Below, one piece after another: positions 48,811-57,844 of a stretch of 64,000 nt of DNA. Both the position numbers and the translations under genes were made by a program. The stretch lies in contig NZ_JBHZRJ010000001.1 in assembly GCF_043641555.1 (NCBI RefSeq), positions 248,001-312,000 on the forward strand. The letters are read 5' to 3'. The notes under the pieces were generated by a model. It searched no databases, had not been told where the DNA came from, and saw only the letters and a list, made by a program, of their open reading frames with translations. This DNA is from Saccharospirillum alexandrii_A (GTDB lineage: Bacteria; Pseudomonadota; Gammaproteobacteria; Pseudomonadales; Natronospirillaceae). The stretch's first letter is position 1. Each line of letters starts with the position of its first letter.

Positions 48811-49689
48811 ATGAATTTCACCCTGCGTCAACTGGCCATATTCGAAGCAACAGCTCGCCTCGGGCGTCTCACCCTGGCGGCCGAAGAACAGGCCATCAGC
48901 CAGTCTGCCGCCAGCCAGGCCGTCACGGAGCTGGAGCGGCAGATGGGGCTGGCGCTGTTTGAACGCCGTGGCCGGGAGTTAGTGCTTACGTCGGCTGGGC
49001 GCGACCGCCTACCGCAGGTGCGGTTGATTCTCAGCGATTGCCAGCGGCTGGCGGAAGGGTCGGGCGATGACCTGGCCGGTCAGTTGCGCATTGCTGCCAG
49101 CACCACCATCGCCTGCTATGTGATCCCCGGGGTGCTGGCCAAGCTGACGGAGCAATACCCGGGCATCCGCCCGGCCATCGATATTCAGAACACCCGGGGG
49201 GTGTTACAGCAACTGGAAACCGGCCAGGCACAGATTGGCCTGATCGAAGGGCCGGCCGTGCATGATTATTTGCAGATTCGGCGCTGGCAGGAAGACCGCT
49301 TGGCGCTGTTTGTAACCCGGGGTCACCCACTGGCCGATGAAAAGCCGGTATCGGTCGAACAGCTGGAAACCCTGGACTGGATCGTCCGCGAACCCGGTTC
49401 CGGTACCCGGGAGGTGTTCGATACTGCCATGCAGGCAGCGGGCATTCAGCCGAAAATACGCTTAACCCTGAGTCGGCAGGAGGCCATCAAACAAGCTGTG
49501 CTCAGCGGGCTTGGGGCAGGGTGTTTATCTCACCTATCGCTTGATGCTGACGGGTCGGGCCGTTTTGTGCCGCTCAATACGGACCTGACATTGGTGCGGT
49601 CTTTCTCTTGGGTGTGTTCGCCCGAGGCGATTAAATCACCGCTGGTGCAGGCGTTTATGAAGGCATTGAACCCAATGCATCAGCCATAA
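48811..49689 (+). CDS. LysR-family regulator (YeiE-like)
   Basis: The 292-residue product has an N-terminal winged helix-turn-helix (LTLAAEEQAISQSAASQAVT, about residues 21-40) and a periplasmic-binding-type effector domain (about 90-290). Its divergence from yeiH and similarity in layout to YeiE/CysB-type regulators suggest it controls that exporter. Confidence 0.88.
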   Translation: MNFTLRQLAIFEATARLGRLTLAAEEQAISQSAASQAVTELERQMGLALFERRGRELVLTSAGRDRLPQVRLILSDCQRLAEGSGDDLAGQLRIAASTTIACYVIPGVLAKLTEQYPGIRPAIDIQNTRGVLQQLETGQAQIGLIEGPAVHDYLQIRRWQEDRLALFVTRGHPLADEKPVSVEQLETLDWIVREPGSGTREVFDTAMQAAGIQPKIRLTLSRQEAIKQAVLSGLGAGCLSHLSLDADGSGRFVPLNTDLTLVRSFSWVCSPEAIKSPLVQAFMKALNPMHQP

Positions 49690-49717
49690 AAAAACCGCCA
49701 GGCCCATAAGGCACTGG
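49688..49717 (-). terminator. terminator of the TRAP dctQMP operon
   Basis: CCGCCAG and CTGGCGG form a 7-bp stem (49697-49717 region) with an A-run to the left, so it is oriented for the minus strand and lies 25 bases past the dctP stop. Confidence 0.75.
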
Positions 49718-49741
49718 CGGCAAAGCAGCAATAATGAGTTC

Positions 49742-50821
49742 TTAGTTCAGATCGCGCTCGTAGCTTTCGTTGATCATGGCATCCGCTTTCTCGGCTTCGC
49801 TGCGCAGCAGGTCCAGCCACATTTCGCCGTCTTCAATGTTCTCGACAAACCAGTCAAACGCCGGGGTGGCCGCTTGCAGGAATTGTTCTTTCTCTTCCGG
49901 GGTGGGTACATAGACTTCACCACCGGCTGCTGCGAAGTCACGATATGCCTGAATCGACTTGCGCTTCGGTGACGTGAAAGTGGCTTGCTGCAGGGCATCG
50001 AAACCATCGACAACGACGCGACGCATGTCTTCCGGCATGTCCATGAAAACGTCATTGTTCATGTACCACAGGGCCGCCATGTAAGCATGACCGTCGAGCG
50101 TCAGGTACTGCAGGCCGGCTTCCGGGAATTTCATCGACATGATGTCGGTGATGCCGTTTTTGGAGCCTTCAACCACACCGGTTTGCAGTGAGGTGAACAG
50201 CTCTGGCCAGGGGATCGGCGTTGGGCTGGCGCCCAGGCCACGGGTCAGTGCCTGCGGCAGGTCGGCAACCACTGTCCGAATCTTCAGACCTTCCAGGTCT
50301 TCCGGGGTGCGCACGGTTCTCTGGGTGTTGGCAAAGTTGCGCCAGCCGCCGGTGTTACCAATGGTCATCAGACGAACCTGGTCGTTGGAATCTTCCAGAA
50401 TGGCATCGCGCATTTCACGGGTGAAGTCACCGCGCAGCACGGTTTCAGCCATGCGGTCGCTGCTCAGAATGTAGGGCAGATCCAGCACCTGAACGTACGG
50501 ATACATGTTGGCCACACCACCGGAGGTGGAGATGTAGATGTCGACCGACCCGTCTTCCAGGGCTTGCATGCACTCGGTACCGTTACCGCACAGTTGGGTG
50601 CCGAGGAAAATGTCGACTTCAATGGCACCGTTGGATTGGGCTTCAACGAAGTCTTTGAACACGACCAGGCCATCGTAATCTTCGTCGTTTTCATTGGCGT
50701 TGGAGACAGCGCGCAGACGGTAGTCTTCCGCGCTGGCAATGCCCATGCCCAGGGTTAACAGAGTACCGGTCACGGCTCCAACGCATTTTGCGATGAGTTT
50801 TTGCTTGCGATTCAAACGCAT
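49742..50821 (-). CDS. dctP: TRAP transporter substrate-binding protein (DctP family)
   Basis: The 359-residue periplasmic receptor has a signal peptide (MRLNRKQKL, hydrophobic core, cleavage after GIASA) and the DctP fold with conserved NTGGWRNFANTQRTVRTPED and ARG-containing ligand region. TRAP receptors bind carboxylates, such as C4-dicarboxylates or sugar acids. It is last in the order dctQ-dctM-dctP on this strand. Confidence 0.9.
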   Translation of the reverse strand: MRLNRKQKLIAKCVGAVTGTLLTLGMGIASAEDYRLRAVSNANENDEDYDGLVVFKDFVEAQSNGAIEVDIFLGTQLCGNGTECMQALEDGSVDIYISTSGGVANMYPYVQVLDLPYILSSDRMAETVLRGDFTREMRDAILEDSNDQVRLMTIGNTGGWRNFANTQRTVRTPEDLEGLKIRTVVADLPQALTRGLGASPTPIPWPELFTSLQTGVVEGSKNGITDIMSMKFPEAGLQYLTLDGHAYMAALWYMNNDVFMDMPEDMRRVVVDGFDALQQATFTSPKRKSIQAYRDFAAAGGEVYVPTPEEKEQFLQAATPAFDWFVENIEDGEMWLDLLRSEAEKADAMINESYERDLN

Positions 50822-50916
50822 GGCTCTTACCTCTTTTTGTCGTTGTAGTGTTATTTATTGTTGGTTGTTGTGCTTTCGGTCTTGCTTTCAGTGTGCAACA
50901 GACGTTGCACCGTTCG

Positions 50917-52215
50917 TCATGCGGGCCACGGCATCAGGCCCAGCAGACGGGGAACGGTCAGTGAAATTTCCGGTACAAAGGTGATCAGGAAAATCACCGC
51001 AATCTCGGCGGCCAGGAACGGCAGGATAGCCTTGGCGATCGATTCCACCCGCTCACCGGAAACGCTTGAGGCCACAAACAGCACCAGCCCCATTGGCGGT
51101 GTCGCCAGCCCAACGGTGAGGTTAACGCTCATGATCATCGCAAAGTGCACCGGGTCGACCCCGATCGATGTGAAGATCGGCGCGAGAATGGGGCCGAGAA
51201 TAATGATCGCCGGGCCGGCATCGAGAAACATGCCGACGATGAACAGCATGATGTTGATTAGAAACAGCAAGATGTAGGCGTTCTCGCTCAGCGTCAGCAT
51301 CCACTCGGCCAACATCTGTGCAGACTGCGACAGGCTTACGACGGTCTTGAATGCCATGGCCGAACCCACCAGCAATAACACCACAGCCGAGCCCATGGCA
51401 CTACGCACAAAGACCTGCGGCAAATCGGTTAACTTGACTGACTTCAAGACCCACACACTGAGTATCAGGGCATACGCAACAGCGACGGCCGAAGCTTCAG
51501 TGGGCGTGAAGATACCGCCCAGAATGCCACCCAGAATAATGATCGGCGTCAGCAGAGGCAGAATCGCTTTCTTCGTCGCAACGGCACGCTCGGGCCAGGT
51601 GTATTTGTGGCCAGAGGTGGGAAAGTCATAGCGCTTGGCCATCAACGCAGTGATGAGCATCAGCGAAGCGCCCATCAACACCCCTGGCACGATACCGGCT
51701 GCGAACAATGAAGCGACCGATACTTCCATGGTGTAGGCGTAAATAATCATAATGCCGGAAGGCGGAATGATCGGCCCGATGACGGATGAGGCCGCGGTGA
51801 TGGCGGCCGCAAACTTACGTTTATAGCCGTTCTTTTCCATCGCCGGAATCATCATCGAACCGATGGCCGAGGTATCGGCGACGGCCGAGCCGGAAAGGCC
51901 GGCAAACAACATGCTCGACATGATGTTCACGTGGGCCAGGCCGCCACGAACATGACCGATGAACGCCTGCGAAAAATCCACCAGCCGAAAAGTAATGCCG
52001 CCCCGGTTCATCAGCTCACCAGCGAGCATGAAAAACGGAATTGCCATCAGTGGAAAGGAGTCGATGCCGTTATAGATGTTGCGAAACAACAGCGGCAGAT
52101 CACGGTCCATGCCTTCCCACAGCAGCATAAAACCGGGGGCAAACAGGGTGGCAAAAAACACCGGCATGCCAATTAGCAGCACGATCAAAAACAGAGGTAA
52201 AAAGAGAATCAACAT
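50917..52215 (-). CDS. dctM: TRAP transporter large permease (DctM)
   Basis: The 432-residue membrane protein has about 12 helices and the family motifs PFFMLAGELMNRGGI, SSVIGPIIPPSGIMI and LVRALGGIFTPTEASA-type sequence. It forms the sodium-driven transport path with DctQ. It starts five bases after the dctQ stop. Confidence 0.93.
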   Translation of the reverse strand: MLILFLPLFLIVLLIGMPVFFATLFAPGFMLLWEGMDRDLPLLFRNIYNGIDSFPLMAIPFFMLAGELMNRGGITFRLVDFSQAFIGHVRGGLAHVNIMSSMLFAGLSGSAVADTSAIGSMMIPAMEKNGYKRKFAAAITAASSVIGPIIPPSGIMIIYAYTMEVSVASLFAAGIVPGVLMGASLMLITALMAKRYDFPTSGHKYTWPERAVATKKAILPLLTPIIILGGILGGIFTPTEASAVAVAYALILSVWVLKSVKLTDLPQVFVRSAMGSAVVLLLVGSAMAFKTVVSLSQSAQMLAEWMLTLSENAYILLFLINIMLFIVGMFLDAGPAIIILGPILAPIFTSIGVDPVHFAMIMSVNLTVGLATPPMGLVLFVASSVSGERVESIAKAILPFLAAEIAVIFLITFVPEISLTVPRLLGLMPWPA

Positions 52216-52220
52216 ACTGC

Positions 52221-52784
52221 TTACTCCATCGCCAGCTGGGCTCTGCCGTGTTTGGGTTTAATGCCAAGCCGGTCGTTGAAATCACGAAACAGCAGAGCGC
52301 CGGTTTCTTTCAGCAGCAGTTCAATATTGACCAGAATCATGGTGCCAAAACAGACGGGCATGGCCAGGTAGATCCAGGCACGTGGCAGGTTGAAGCTGGC
52401 TGCACGGGTGCGAAAACCACGCTGAAAAAACTCCAGCCCCATGGTGAACAGGTAATACAGAATGATCAGTGCGGCGACGTAGAGCACTATTTTCAGCAGC
52501 GCAGCGACAACCCGTGGCAGAAAATCGTGCAGCATTTCAATGGCAACGAATGAGCCTTCCCGGTAAGCCGCAGCAGCCACCAGCGCCATCATCCAGATCA
52601 TAAAGGCGCGGGCCACTTCTTCGGGCCAGGGCTGGGCGTTATTGAACACATAACGCATCACCACCTGAAACAGGATGGACGAGACCATCAGGGTCACGCA
52701 GATCCACGCGAGGAACTTGCCGACCGAGGCAATGGCGGTGTTCAGAAACATCAGGGCTTTCAACGGCAACAGCAGGGCGTTCAT
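52221..52784 (-). CDS. dctQ: TRAP transporter small permease (DctQ)
   Basis: The 187-residue product has four membrane helices in the DctQ pattern, with RYVFNNAQPWPEEVARAFMI as the conserved segment. It heads the three-gene TRAP operon. The promoter region upstream carries two copies, in inverted orientation, of a 23-bp motif also found before the nearby GntR gene. Confidence 0.92.
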   Translation of the reverse strand: MNALLLPLKALMFLNTAIASVGKFLAWICVTLMVSSILFQVVMRYVFNNAQPWPEEVARAFMIWMMALVAAAAYREGSFVAIEMLHDFLPRVVAALLKIVLYVAALIILYYLFTMGLEFFQRGFRTRAASFNLPRAWIYLAMPVCFGTMILVNIELLLKETGALLFRDFNDRLGIKPKHGRAQLAME

Positions 52785-52882
52785 AGCAGAACACCTGAGT
52801 GTGCCGGATGCCGGTTCATTGTTGTCATTGTTGAACCTCTCTCATCAGGGCAGTGAAAACGTTAACAGCCCTTTTACTTGAT

Positions 52883-52905
52883 GTAAATCAATAGTAGATG
52901 AATTT
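52883..52905 (+). promoter_or_regulatory. operator-like motif, copy 1 (GntR-type)
   Basis: GTAAATCAATAGT followed by AGATGAATTT. It matches 21 of 23 positions of the inverse copy at 52928-52950 and is near-identical to the site upstream of the GntR gene. It lies about 99 bp before the dctQ start on the opposite strand. Confidence 0.75.
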
Positions 52906-52927
52906 TTTCACGAATGGCGTTCGGAAT

Positions 52928-52950
52928 AAATTCATTCACTATTGATTTAC
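52928..52950 (-). promoter_or_regulatory. operator-like motif, copy 2 (GntR-type)
   Basis: On the minus strand this reads GTAAATCAATAGT then GAATGAATTT, 22 of 23 identical to the copy at 55175-55197. It lies about 95 bp before the dioxygenase gene start. Confidence 0.78.
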
Positions 52951-53045
52951 TTTTTAAATTCAGGTTGCTAGAGTGGTGTTATCACAGGCTCAGAGTGCGG
53001 TGCGTGCCGGTTTCAGGCAGCCCGACCGTCCATCCAGGAGGCAGC

Positions 53046-54026
53046 ATGACAATAAAAATCGATCGCATACCCGAACAAAAACAGGTCAATGGCCGGGATT
53101 TTCCGCTGGTGGTAACACCGCACAGCGACGCCGTAGCCAGCGACGTCGGCGCATTCGATGCCTGGGTCTCTGAACAGCAGGAAGCCCTGAAAGCCCAGTT
53201 GATTGAGCACGGTGCCATCCTGTTTCGCGGTTTCCCGGTCACCGATGCCGATGCCTTTGAGCGCCACTTGGATCACACCTCCTTCAAGAACATGCCCTAC
53301 GTCGGCGGTGCGGCTCCGCGCAACCAGGTCACTGCGTCGCGCATCGTAACGGCCAACGAATCACCGGCGTCTGAGACCATTCCGTTTCACCATGAAATGG
53401 CCCAGGTACCGAACCCGCCGGGTTACATCTTTTTCTACTGCGAAAAAGCCGCCGAAGAGGGCGGTGCAACCTCAATTCTGCACTCGGGCGAGATCTATCG
53501 CGCCTTTAGCGACATCAACCCGGAATTCGCCGAGCGCCTGGAAAAAGAAGGCGTGCGCTACAACCGCGTCATGCCGGAAGTGACCGATAAAGGTTCGGCC
53601 ATTGGCCGCTCCTGGAAAGACACCTTCCAGGTGCAGACTCGCGAAGACGCCGAACGCGTGATGACCGAGGCCGGCATGGACTGGGAGTGGCTCGACAATG
53701 GCAATTTGCTGACGCGCACCCGCGTGCTACCAGCCATTCAATTCGACCAGGAAACCCGCCAAAAGGTGTTCTTCAACGCCGTGCTGGCGGTCTATACCGG
53801 CTGGAATGACAGCCGCAACGTAGGCACCAAGGCGGTTACTACCGGCTCCGGCGAGTACATGGACCCCGAAGTCATGGATGCCACCGTTAAAGCCATGGAT
53901 GAGTTATGCGTCAACTTCAAATGGCAAGATGGCGACGTGCTCTGGATCAGCAACTACACCGTCCTCCACGCGCGCCAGCCCTTTAAAGGCGAGCGCAGTA
54001 TTCTGGCGTCTATTTCCTACAAATAA
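53046..54026 (+). CDS. TauD/TfdA-family Fe(II)/2-oxoglutarate dioxygenase
   Basis: The 326-residue product has the double-stranded beta-helix dioxygenase signature: H115 and E117 in IPFHHEMAQ, distal H308 in NYTVLHARQPF and a 2-oxoglutarate-binding R317 (in GERSILAS). TauD-type enzymes hydroxylate small molecules, releasing for example sulfite or an amine; here the substrate is unknown but probably the TRAP ligand or a derivative. The ATG at 53046 has AGGAGG (53036-53041) upstream. It is divergent from the TRAP operon across the operator region. Confidence 0.88.
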   Translation: MTIKIDRIPEQKQVNGRDFPLVVTPHSDAVASDVGAFDAWVSEQQEALKAQLIEHGAILFRGFPVTDADAFERHLDHTSFKNMPYVGGAAPRNQVTASRIVTANESPASETIPFHHEMAQVPNPPGYIFFYCEKAAEEGGATSILHSGEIYRAFSDINPEFAERLEKEGVRYNRVMPEVTDKGSAIGRSWKDTFQVQTREDAERVMTEAGMDWEWLDNGNLLTRTRVLPAIQFDQETRQKVFFNAVLAVYTGWNDSRNVGTKAVTTGSGEYMDPEVMDATVKAMDELCVNFKWQDGDVLWISNYTVLHARQPFKGERSILASISYK

Positions 54027-54131
54027 GCCTTGGGCGTTAATAGCGGCGGGTTCTGTTGCGCCCTGCCTGCTGTTCAGTGAAACAGCGGTTCTTGCCGAAC
54101 GCTGGGTGTCGTTGAAGAAATACCCATCCAT

Positions 54132-54161
54132 AAAAAAGGCGCGAGTGTTCGCGCCTTTTTT
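54132..54161. terminator. bidirectional terminator between dioxygenase and aldo-keto reductase genes
   Basis: An A-run, GGCGCGA and TCGCGCC, and a T-run make a symmetrical hairpin serving both convergent genes. Confidence 0.9.
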
Positions 54162-54180
54162 ATCGGTTAAAAAGCAACCT

Positions 54181-55086
54181 TCAAGGCACTTCCTGCCCCG
54201 CAGCAGCGGTCCAGATTTCGTACCAGGTTTCGCGATCAATCGTGATGTCCATGGCCTGGGCCAGGCCTTTGATGCGCTCGATGTTATTGGTGCCGACAAC
54301 GGGCAGAATGCCAGCCGGGTGAGCCAGCAGCCAGGCGAACGCGGCGAGGTCGACGCGGCCCTGGGCTTTGGATTGGGCGACGTCTTCGAGCAATGGGCGC
54401 ACGCGTTTAGCCGCGTCATCGGAACCGAAGATCTGGCCGCCGGCCAGGGGTGACCAGGCCATGGCCTGTATCTGGTCGAGTTGCATCGCGGCCAGGGTGC
54501 CGTCGGTGAAGGCGCTGCGTTCCAGTACGCTCATCTCGATCTGGTTAACGCACAGACGGTGCTTCATGTTCGCCTGCAACAAACGCCACTCGTGAACCCC
54601 AAAGTTGGAGACGCCGACGGCACGGGTTTTTCCGCTGTCGATCAGCGCATCGAGGGCGGCACCGGTCTCGGCCGCGTCCATCAATGGGTCTGGCCGGTGA
54701 ATCAGCAACAGGTCCAGGTGGTCGGTGTGCAGGTGGCTCAGGCTGTTCTCGACGCTGGCGTTAATGTATCCGGCGCTGGTGTCGTAGTGTTTGACGCGAC
54801 GGTTCGGGAACTTGTCGGTGGCCAGGGCAATGTCGCACTTGCTGATCAGTTCCATTTTATCGCGCAGCGCGGGGTCGGCCGCCAGAGCAGTGCCGAACAG
54901 GATCTCGCATTCGTAGTTGCCATAGATGTCGGCGTGGTCGAACGTGGTGATGCCTTCGGCCAGAGCCGCATCGATTTTGGCACGAACATGGTCGACCGAG
55001 GTATCCTGATCATCGGCCAGGCGCCAGACGCCATAAACCAGCCGGCTCAGTTCGACGTCGGTGTTGGGAAGGTGAATGCGTTGCAT
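54181..55086 (-). CDS. aldo-keto reductase
   Basis: The 301-residue TIM-barrel oxidoreductase reduces aldehydes or ketones with NADPH. The tetrad is visible: D50 or D53 and Y55 in FDHADIYGNY, the lysine in MELISKC, and the histidine in LLLIHRPDP; the C-terminal VGTNNIERIKGL binds cofactor. I chose the ATG at 55086, preceded by GGAG. It sits between the dioxygenase and the GntR regulator, on the opposite strand. Confidence 0.9.
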   Translation of the reverse strand: MQRIHLPNTDVELSRLVYGVWRLADDQDTSVDHVRAKIDAALAEGITTFDHADIYGNYECEILFGTALAADPALRDKMELISKCDIALATDKFPNRRVKHYDTSAGYINASVENSLSHLHTDHLDLLLIHRPDPLMDAAETGAALDALIDSGKTRAVGVSNFGVHEWRLLQANMKHRLCVNQIEMSVLERSAFTDGTLAAMQLDQIQAMAWSPLAGGQIFGSDDAAKRVRPLLEDVAQSKAQGRVDLAAFAWLLAHPAGILPVVGTNNIERIKGLAQAMDITIDRETWYEIWTAAAGQEVP

Positions 55087-55174
55087 GGTGTTCTCCACTG
55101 GGCGATCAGGCCCTTATTGTTGGCAATGAGTCAGAAATGTTGGCATTCGCACCCTAACAAGGTATGCTCAACAT

Positions 55175-55197
55175 GTAAATGAATAGTGAATGAATTT
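55175..55197 (+). promoter_or_regulatory. operator-like motif, copy 3 (upstream of the GntR gene)
   Basis: GTAAATGAATAGT followed by GAATGAATTT, 22 of 23 identical to the site at 52928-52950 (minus strand). It ends 20 bases before the GntR start, fitting autoregulation, and lies 89 bases before the aldo-keto reductase start on the other side. Confidence 0.78.
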
Positions 55198-55217
55198 CAC
55201 TGATCAGGGTAATAACA

Positions 55218-55970
55218 ATGACCACAACAACCCCGAAAATGTCAGGCAGTGCATCGTCCGGTAAGAAGCAGACCAAACGCCTGCCATTGTATATTCAGAT
55301 CAGCGAATTGCTGCACCGCGAAATCGCCGCCGGCCATTACCAGATTGGCGAACGCCTGCCGATTGAGGCCGATCTCGCCACCCAGCTGGGGGTGGCCATT
55401 GGAACCCTGCGCAAGGCGCTGTCCAAACTTGAAGGCGACGGCATGCTTGAGCGTCGCCAGGGCTCGGGCACCTATGTCAGAGCCACGCTGAATAACCGGG
55501 CCGTGTATCAACTGTTCCGGCTCGAATTGCTGGAAGGCGGCGGCATGCCCAATGCCGATACGCTCAGCGTAACAGCAGCCGAGAACCCCTACGTGGCCGG
55601 TCAGCTCGGGTTGGAGAGTAACACACCGCTGTGGTGTATCCGCCGGTTGCGTTACCTGAACCAGACACCGGCGGCCGCCGAGGAAATATGGCTCGATCAG
55701 CAGCACGACCCTGCACTGAGCGCCGAGAAGCTACTGGAAAGTTTGTACAAACATTATCGCGATCATTTCGATTTCTGGATCACCCACATTGAAGACCGCA
55801 TCAGTTGCACCGGCGCGCCAGACTGGGTGGCCGACCTGCTCGGCAAAGCGCCCGATACGATGCTGGGGTTTGTTGAACGGCTGAGCTGGTCGAGCAACGA
55901 TCGGGTTGAAGAATTTTCCTACACCTGGTTCGACCCGGCCGTGGTTCGTTACATTTCCCGTTTGTCATAA
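55218..55970 (+). CDS. GntR/HutC-family transcriptional regulator
   Basis: The 250-residue product has a GntR winged helix-turn-helix (YQIGERLPIEADLATQLGVA, about residues 41-60, then RRQGSGTYV) and a UTRA ligand-binding domain (about 90-245). The 23-bp site in its own promoter is repeated twice in the dctQ/dioxygenase promoter region, so it is the likely repressor of the locus, released by the transported substrate or a product of it. Confidence 0.9.
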   Translation: MTTTTPKMSGSASSGKKQTKRLPLYIQISELLHREIAAGHYQIGERLPIEADLATQLGVAIGTLRKALSKLEGDGMLERRQGSGTYVRATLNNRAVYQLFRLELLEGGGMPNADTLSVTAAENPYVAGQLGLESNTPLWCIRRLRYLNQTPAAAEEIWLDQQHDPALSAEKLLESLYKHYRDHFDFWITHIEDRISCTGAPDWVADLLGKAPDTMLGFVERLSWSSNDRVEEFSYTWFDPAVVRYISRLS

Positions 55971-56086
55971 GGCGTTTGGTAACAGGCCGTTCTGTTGAAT
56001 GGTTCATGTTGCCTGTGGGCGACGGTTGAACATCACTTGAATGCAGTTATTAGTCTCAGTAAACAGTCACAACAGTGGAGTACGCA

Positions 56087-57208
56087 ATGGCACAGGTTCG
56101 ATACGGCGTTTTGGGATGCGGCATGATGGGGCAGGAACACCTGCGTAATCTGGCGATAATAGAAGGCGCTGAGGTGGTCGCAATTTTTGAACCCGACGCA
56201 GCCATGCGCGATGCCTGTGCTCAACTGGTGCCCGGTGCGAGCTTTGTCGACTCGGTCGAGGCACTGTGTGCCCGGTCCGATCTTGATGCCCTGCTGGTTG
56301 CCAGCCCGAACCATTGCCATGCCGACCAGTTACTGACCCTGCTGGCCCACACCCAACTGCCGATTCTCATCGAAAAGCCGCTGGTCACCCGCATCGACGA
56401 CGTAGAGCCCGTCCGCGCGGCTGTGGCGGCGCACCCGGCCCCGGTTTGGGTGGCCATGGAATACCGCTATATGCCCCCGGTGACGCGCCTGCGCGAACAC
56501 GTACAAGCGGGTGATGCCGGGCCCGTATCGATGCTTAGCATTCGCGAACATCGCTTTCCGTTCTTGCCGAAAGTGGGCGACTGGAACCGTTTCAATGCCA
56601 ACACCGGCGGTACCCTGGTCGAAAAATGCTGCCACTTCTTCGATTTGATGCGGTTGCTGCTCGAAAGCGAAGCGATCTCGGTGATGGCCAGTGCCGGTCA
56701 GGATGTTAACCACCTCGATGAAGCCTACAACGGCCAAACACCCGACATTCTCGATAACGCCTACGTGATCGTGAACTTCGCCAACGGCAAACGCGCCATG
56801 CTGGAACTGTGCATGTTCGCCGAAGGCTCGCGCTACCAGGAAGAGATCAGCGCCGTAGGGCCCACCGCCAAGGTCGAATGTCTGGTGCCCGGCCCCGGCC
56901 GCTTCTGGCCCGACCACCTGGGCGAGCCACCAACTCCCAAGGTGATTGTGAGCCCGCGCGACCCCAAAGGCCCAATAGAATCCGACATCCCGGTCGACCC
57001 GGCCCTGCTGGAGGCCGGCGACCACAACGGCTCTACGTTCTACCAGCACCTGGGCTTTTTCAAAGCCATTACCGAAGGCGCTGCGGTAGAAGTCACCGTA
57101 GAAGACGGCTTGAAAGCAGTCGTTCTCGGCCTGGCCGCTCAAGCCTCCGCTCAGGAAGGCAAAACCATGCGCATCACCAACAACGGCTTTGGTTTCGAAC
57201 CCGCTTAA
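56087..57208 (+). CDS. Gfo/Idh/MocA-family oxidoreductase
   Basis: The 373-residue product has an N-terminal Rossmann domain (GVLGCGMMG, residues 7-15; EKPLVT around 108) and the C-terminal alpha/beta substrate domain with catalytic-type lysine and histidine region (NTGGTLVEKCCHFFDLM). The family oxidises or reduces sugars, inositols and related alcohols with NAD(P). The ATG at 56087 has GGAG six bases upstream. It is next to the GntR gene and probably part of the same catabolic locus. Confidence 0.9.
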   Translation: MAQVRYGVLGCGMMGQEHLRNLAIIEGAEVVAIFEPDAAMRDACAQLVPGASFVDSVEALCARSDLDALLVASPNHCHADQLLTLLAHTQLPILIEKPLVTRIDDVEPVRAAVAAHPAPVWVAMEYRYMPPVTRLREHVQAGDAGPVSMLSIREHRFPFLPKVGDWNRFNANTGGTLVEKCCHFFDLMRLLLESEAISVMASAGQDVNHLDEAYNGQTPDILDNAYVIVNFANGKRAMLELCMFAEGSRYQEEISAVGPTAKVECLVPGPGRFWPDHLGEPPTPKVIVSPRDPKGPIESDIPVDPALLEAGDHNGSTFYQHLGFFKAITEGAAVEVTVEDGLKAVVLGLAAQASAQEGKTMRITNNGFGFEPA

Positions 57209-57263
57209 ACCACAAGCCCGTGCAAACTCCCTCAGGGGTGCGACTCGCCACCCACTAAACGCT

Positions 57264-57307
57264 CCCTCTCCCATCCCATGGGAGAGAGCTGGGGAGAGGG
57301 GTTTTTT
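57264..57307 (+). terminator. palindromic CCCTCTCCC-type element with T-run
   Basis: CCCTCTCCC pairs with GGGAGAGGG, with an inner CTCTCCCA/TGGGAGAG alternative, followed by six Ts at 57302-57307. It is 56 bases past the oxidoreductase stop. This palindrome type is common between bacterial genes. Confidence 0.75.
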
Positions 57308-57844
57308 CAAGATCCTAAACCCAACCAAACCAGGGCAAGTGTGAGGAGAAAGGGCGCAAACGACACCCTCACCACATAACCACTTGCCAACTTCATCTCA
57401 GAGTGCCATGGTGTCAATACAACCTATTTTGCCTTGGTGTGCCCTGTAACCGGCCGGGCGGTAGCGAATCTGATCGATTCTCACGCTTAACGTTATTGTT
57501 CCATTCAGTCGTGCACTAAACGCCGGTATTCCGTTGAACCGACGCTAGCCACGACTAACTGAATTATTACTGTGTGAACTTCATCGCAATCAGAGACTGA
57601 ATCGCGACGCATATCCCGGTGAAAAACCGGAATATGCGTCGCAGACGACGCTGATGCCTGGAATCATCGTCTGAAGCGACGGTTTCGCTGGTTTTGATAT
57701 CACTTAGGTGTGGCAGCGCAATGTCGCTTAAAGCCCTGTGTAGCTGGGCCTTAGCGAATGTACTGTATGGATTATGTGAAACTTCCGCCGGAATAAGGGG
57801 CGGAGTCGACGATGAATTAGCTGTTATACAGTAGAAGGTAGCTC
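57308..57844. other. gene-free region with seven hairpins before the cassette array
   Basis: No coding frame is credible. Between 57466 and 57804 seven inverted repeats follow each other: 57466-57480; 57503-57564 (ATTCAG-TCGTG with a four-base bulge); 57604-57642 (15 of 16 bp, seven-base loop); 57643-57672; 57675-57689; 57724-57757; and 57784-57804 (TCCGCC/GGCGGA). None has a T-run. It may be a structured RNA, or decayed single-strand-folding recombination sites. Confidence 0.5.
57823..57829 (+). other. possible first cassette boundary (GTTATAC)
   Basis: GTTATAC resembles the GTTRRRY-type crossover sequence found at the other cassette boundaries and lies 16 bases before the first cassette gene. 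I could not find a matching complementary half-site upstream, so it could be an attI-like or decayed site. Confidence 0.4.

Noticed and set aside
57374..57496. ACATAAC...GTTATTG as an additional attC site
   Set aside because: The inner arms do not pair, and the right end matches the consensus poorly.
57604..57642. The 16-bp hairpin as the msd stem of a retron
   Set aside because: No reverse transcriptase gene is encoded nearby.
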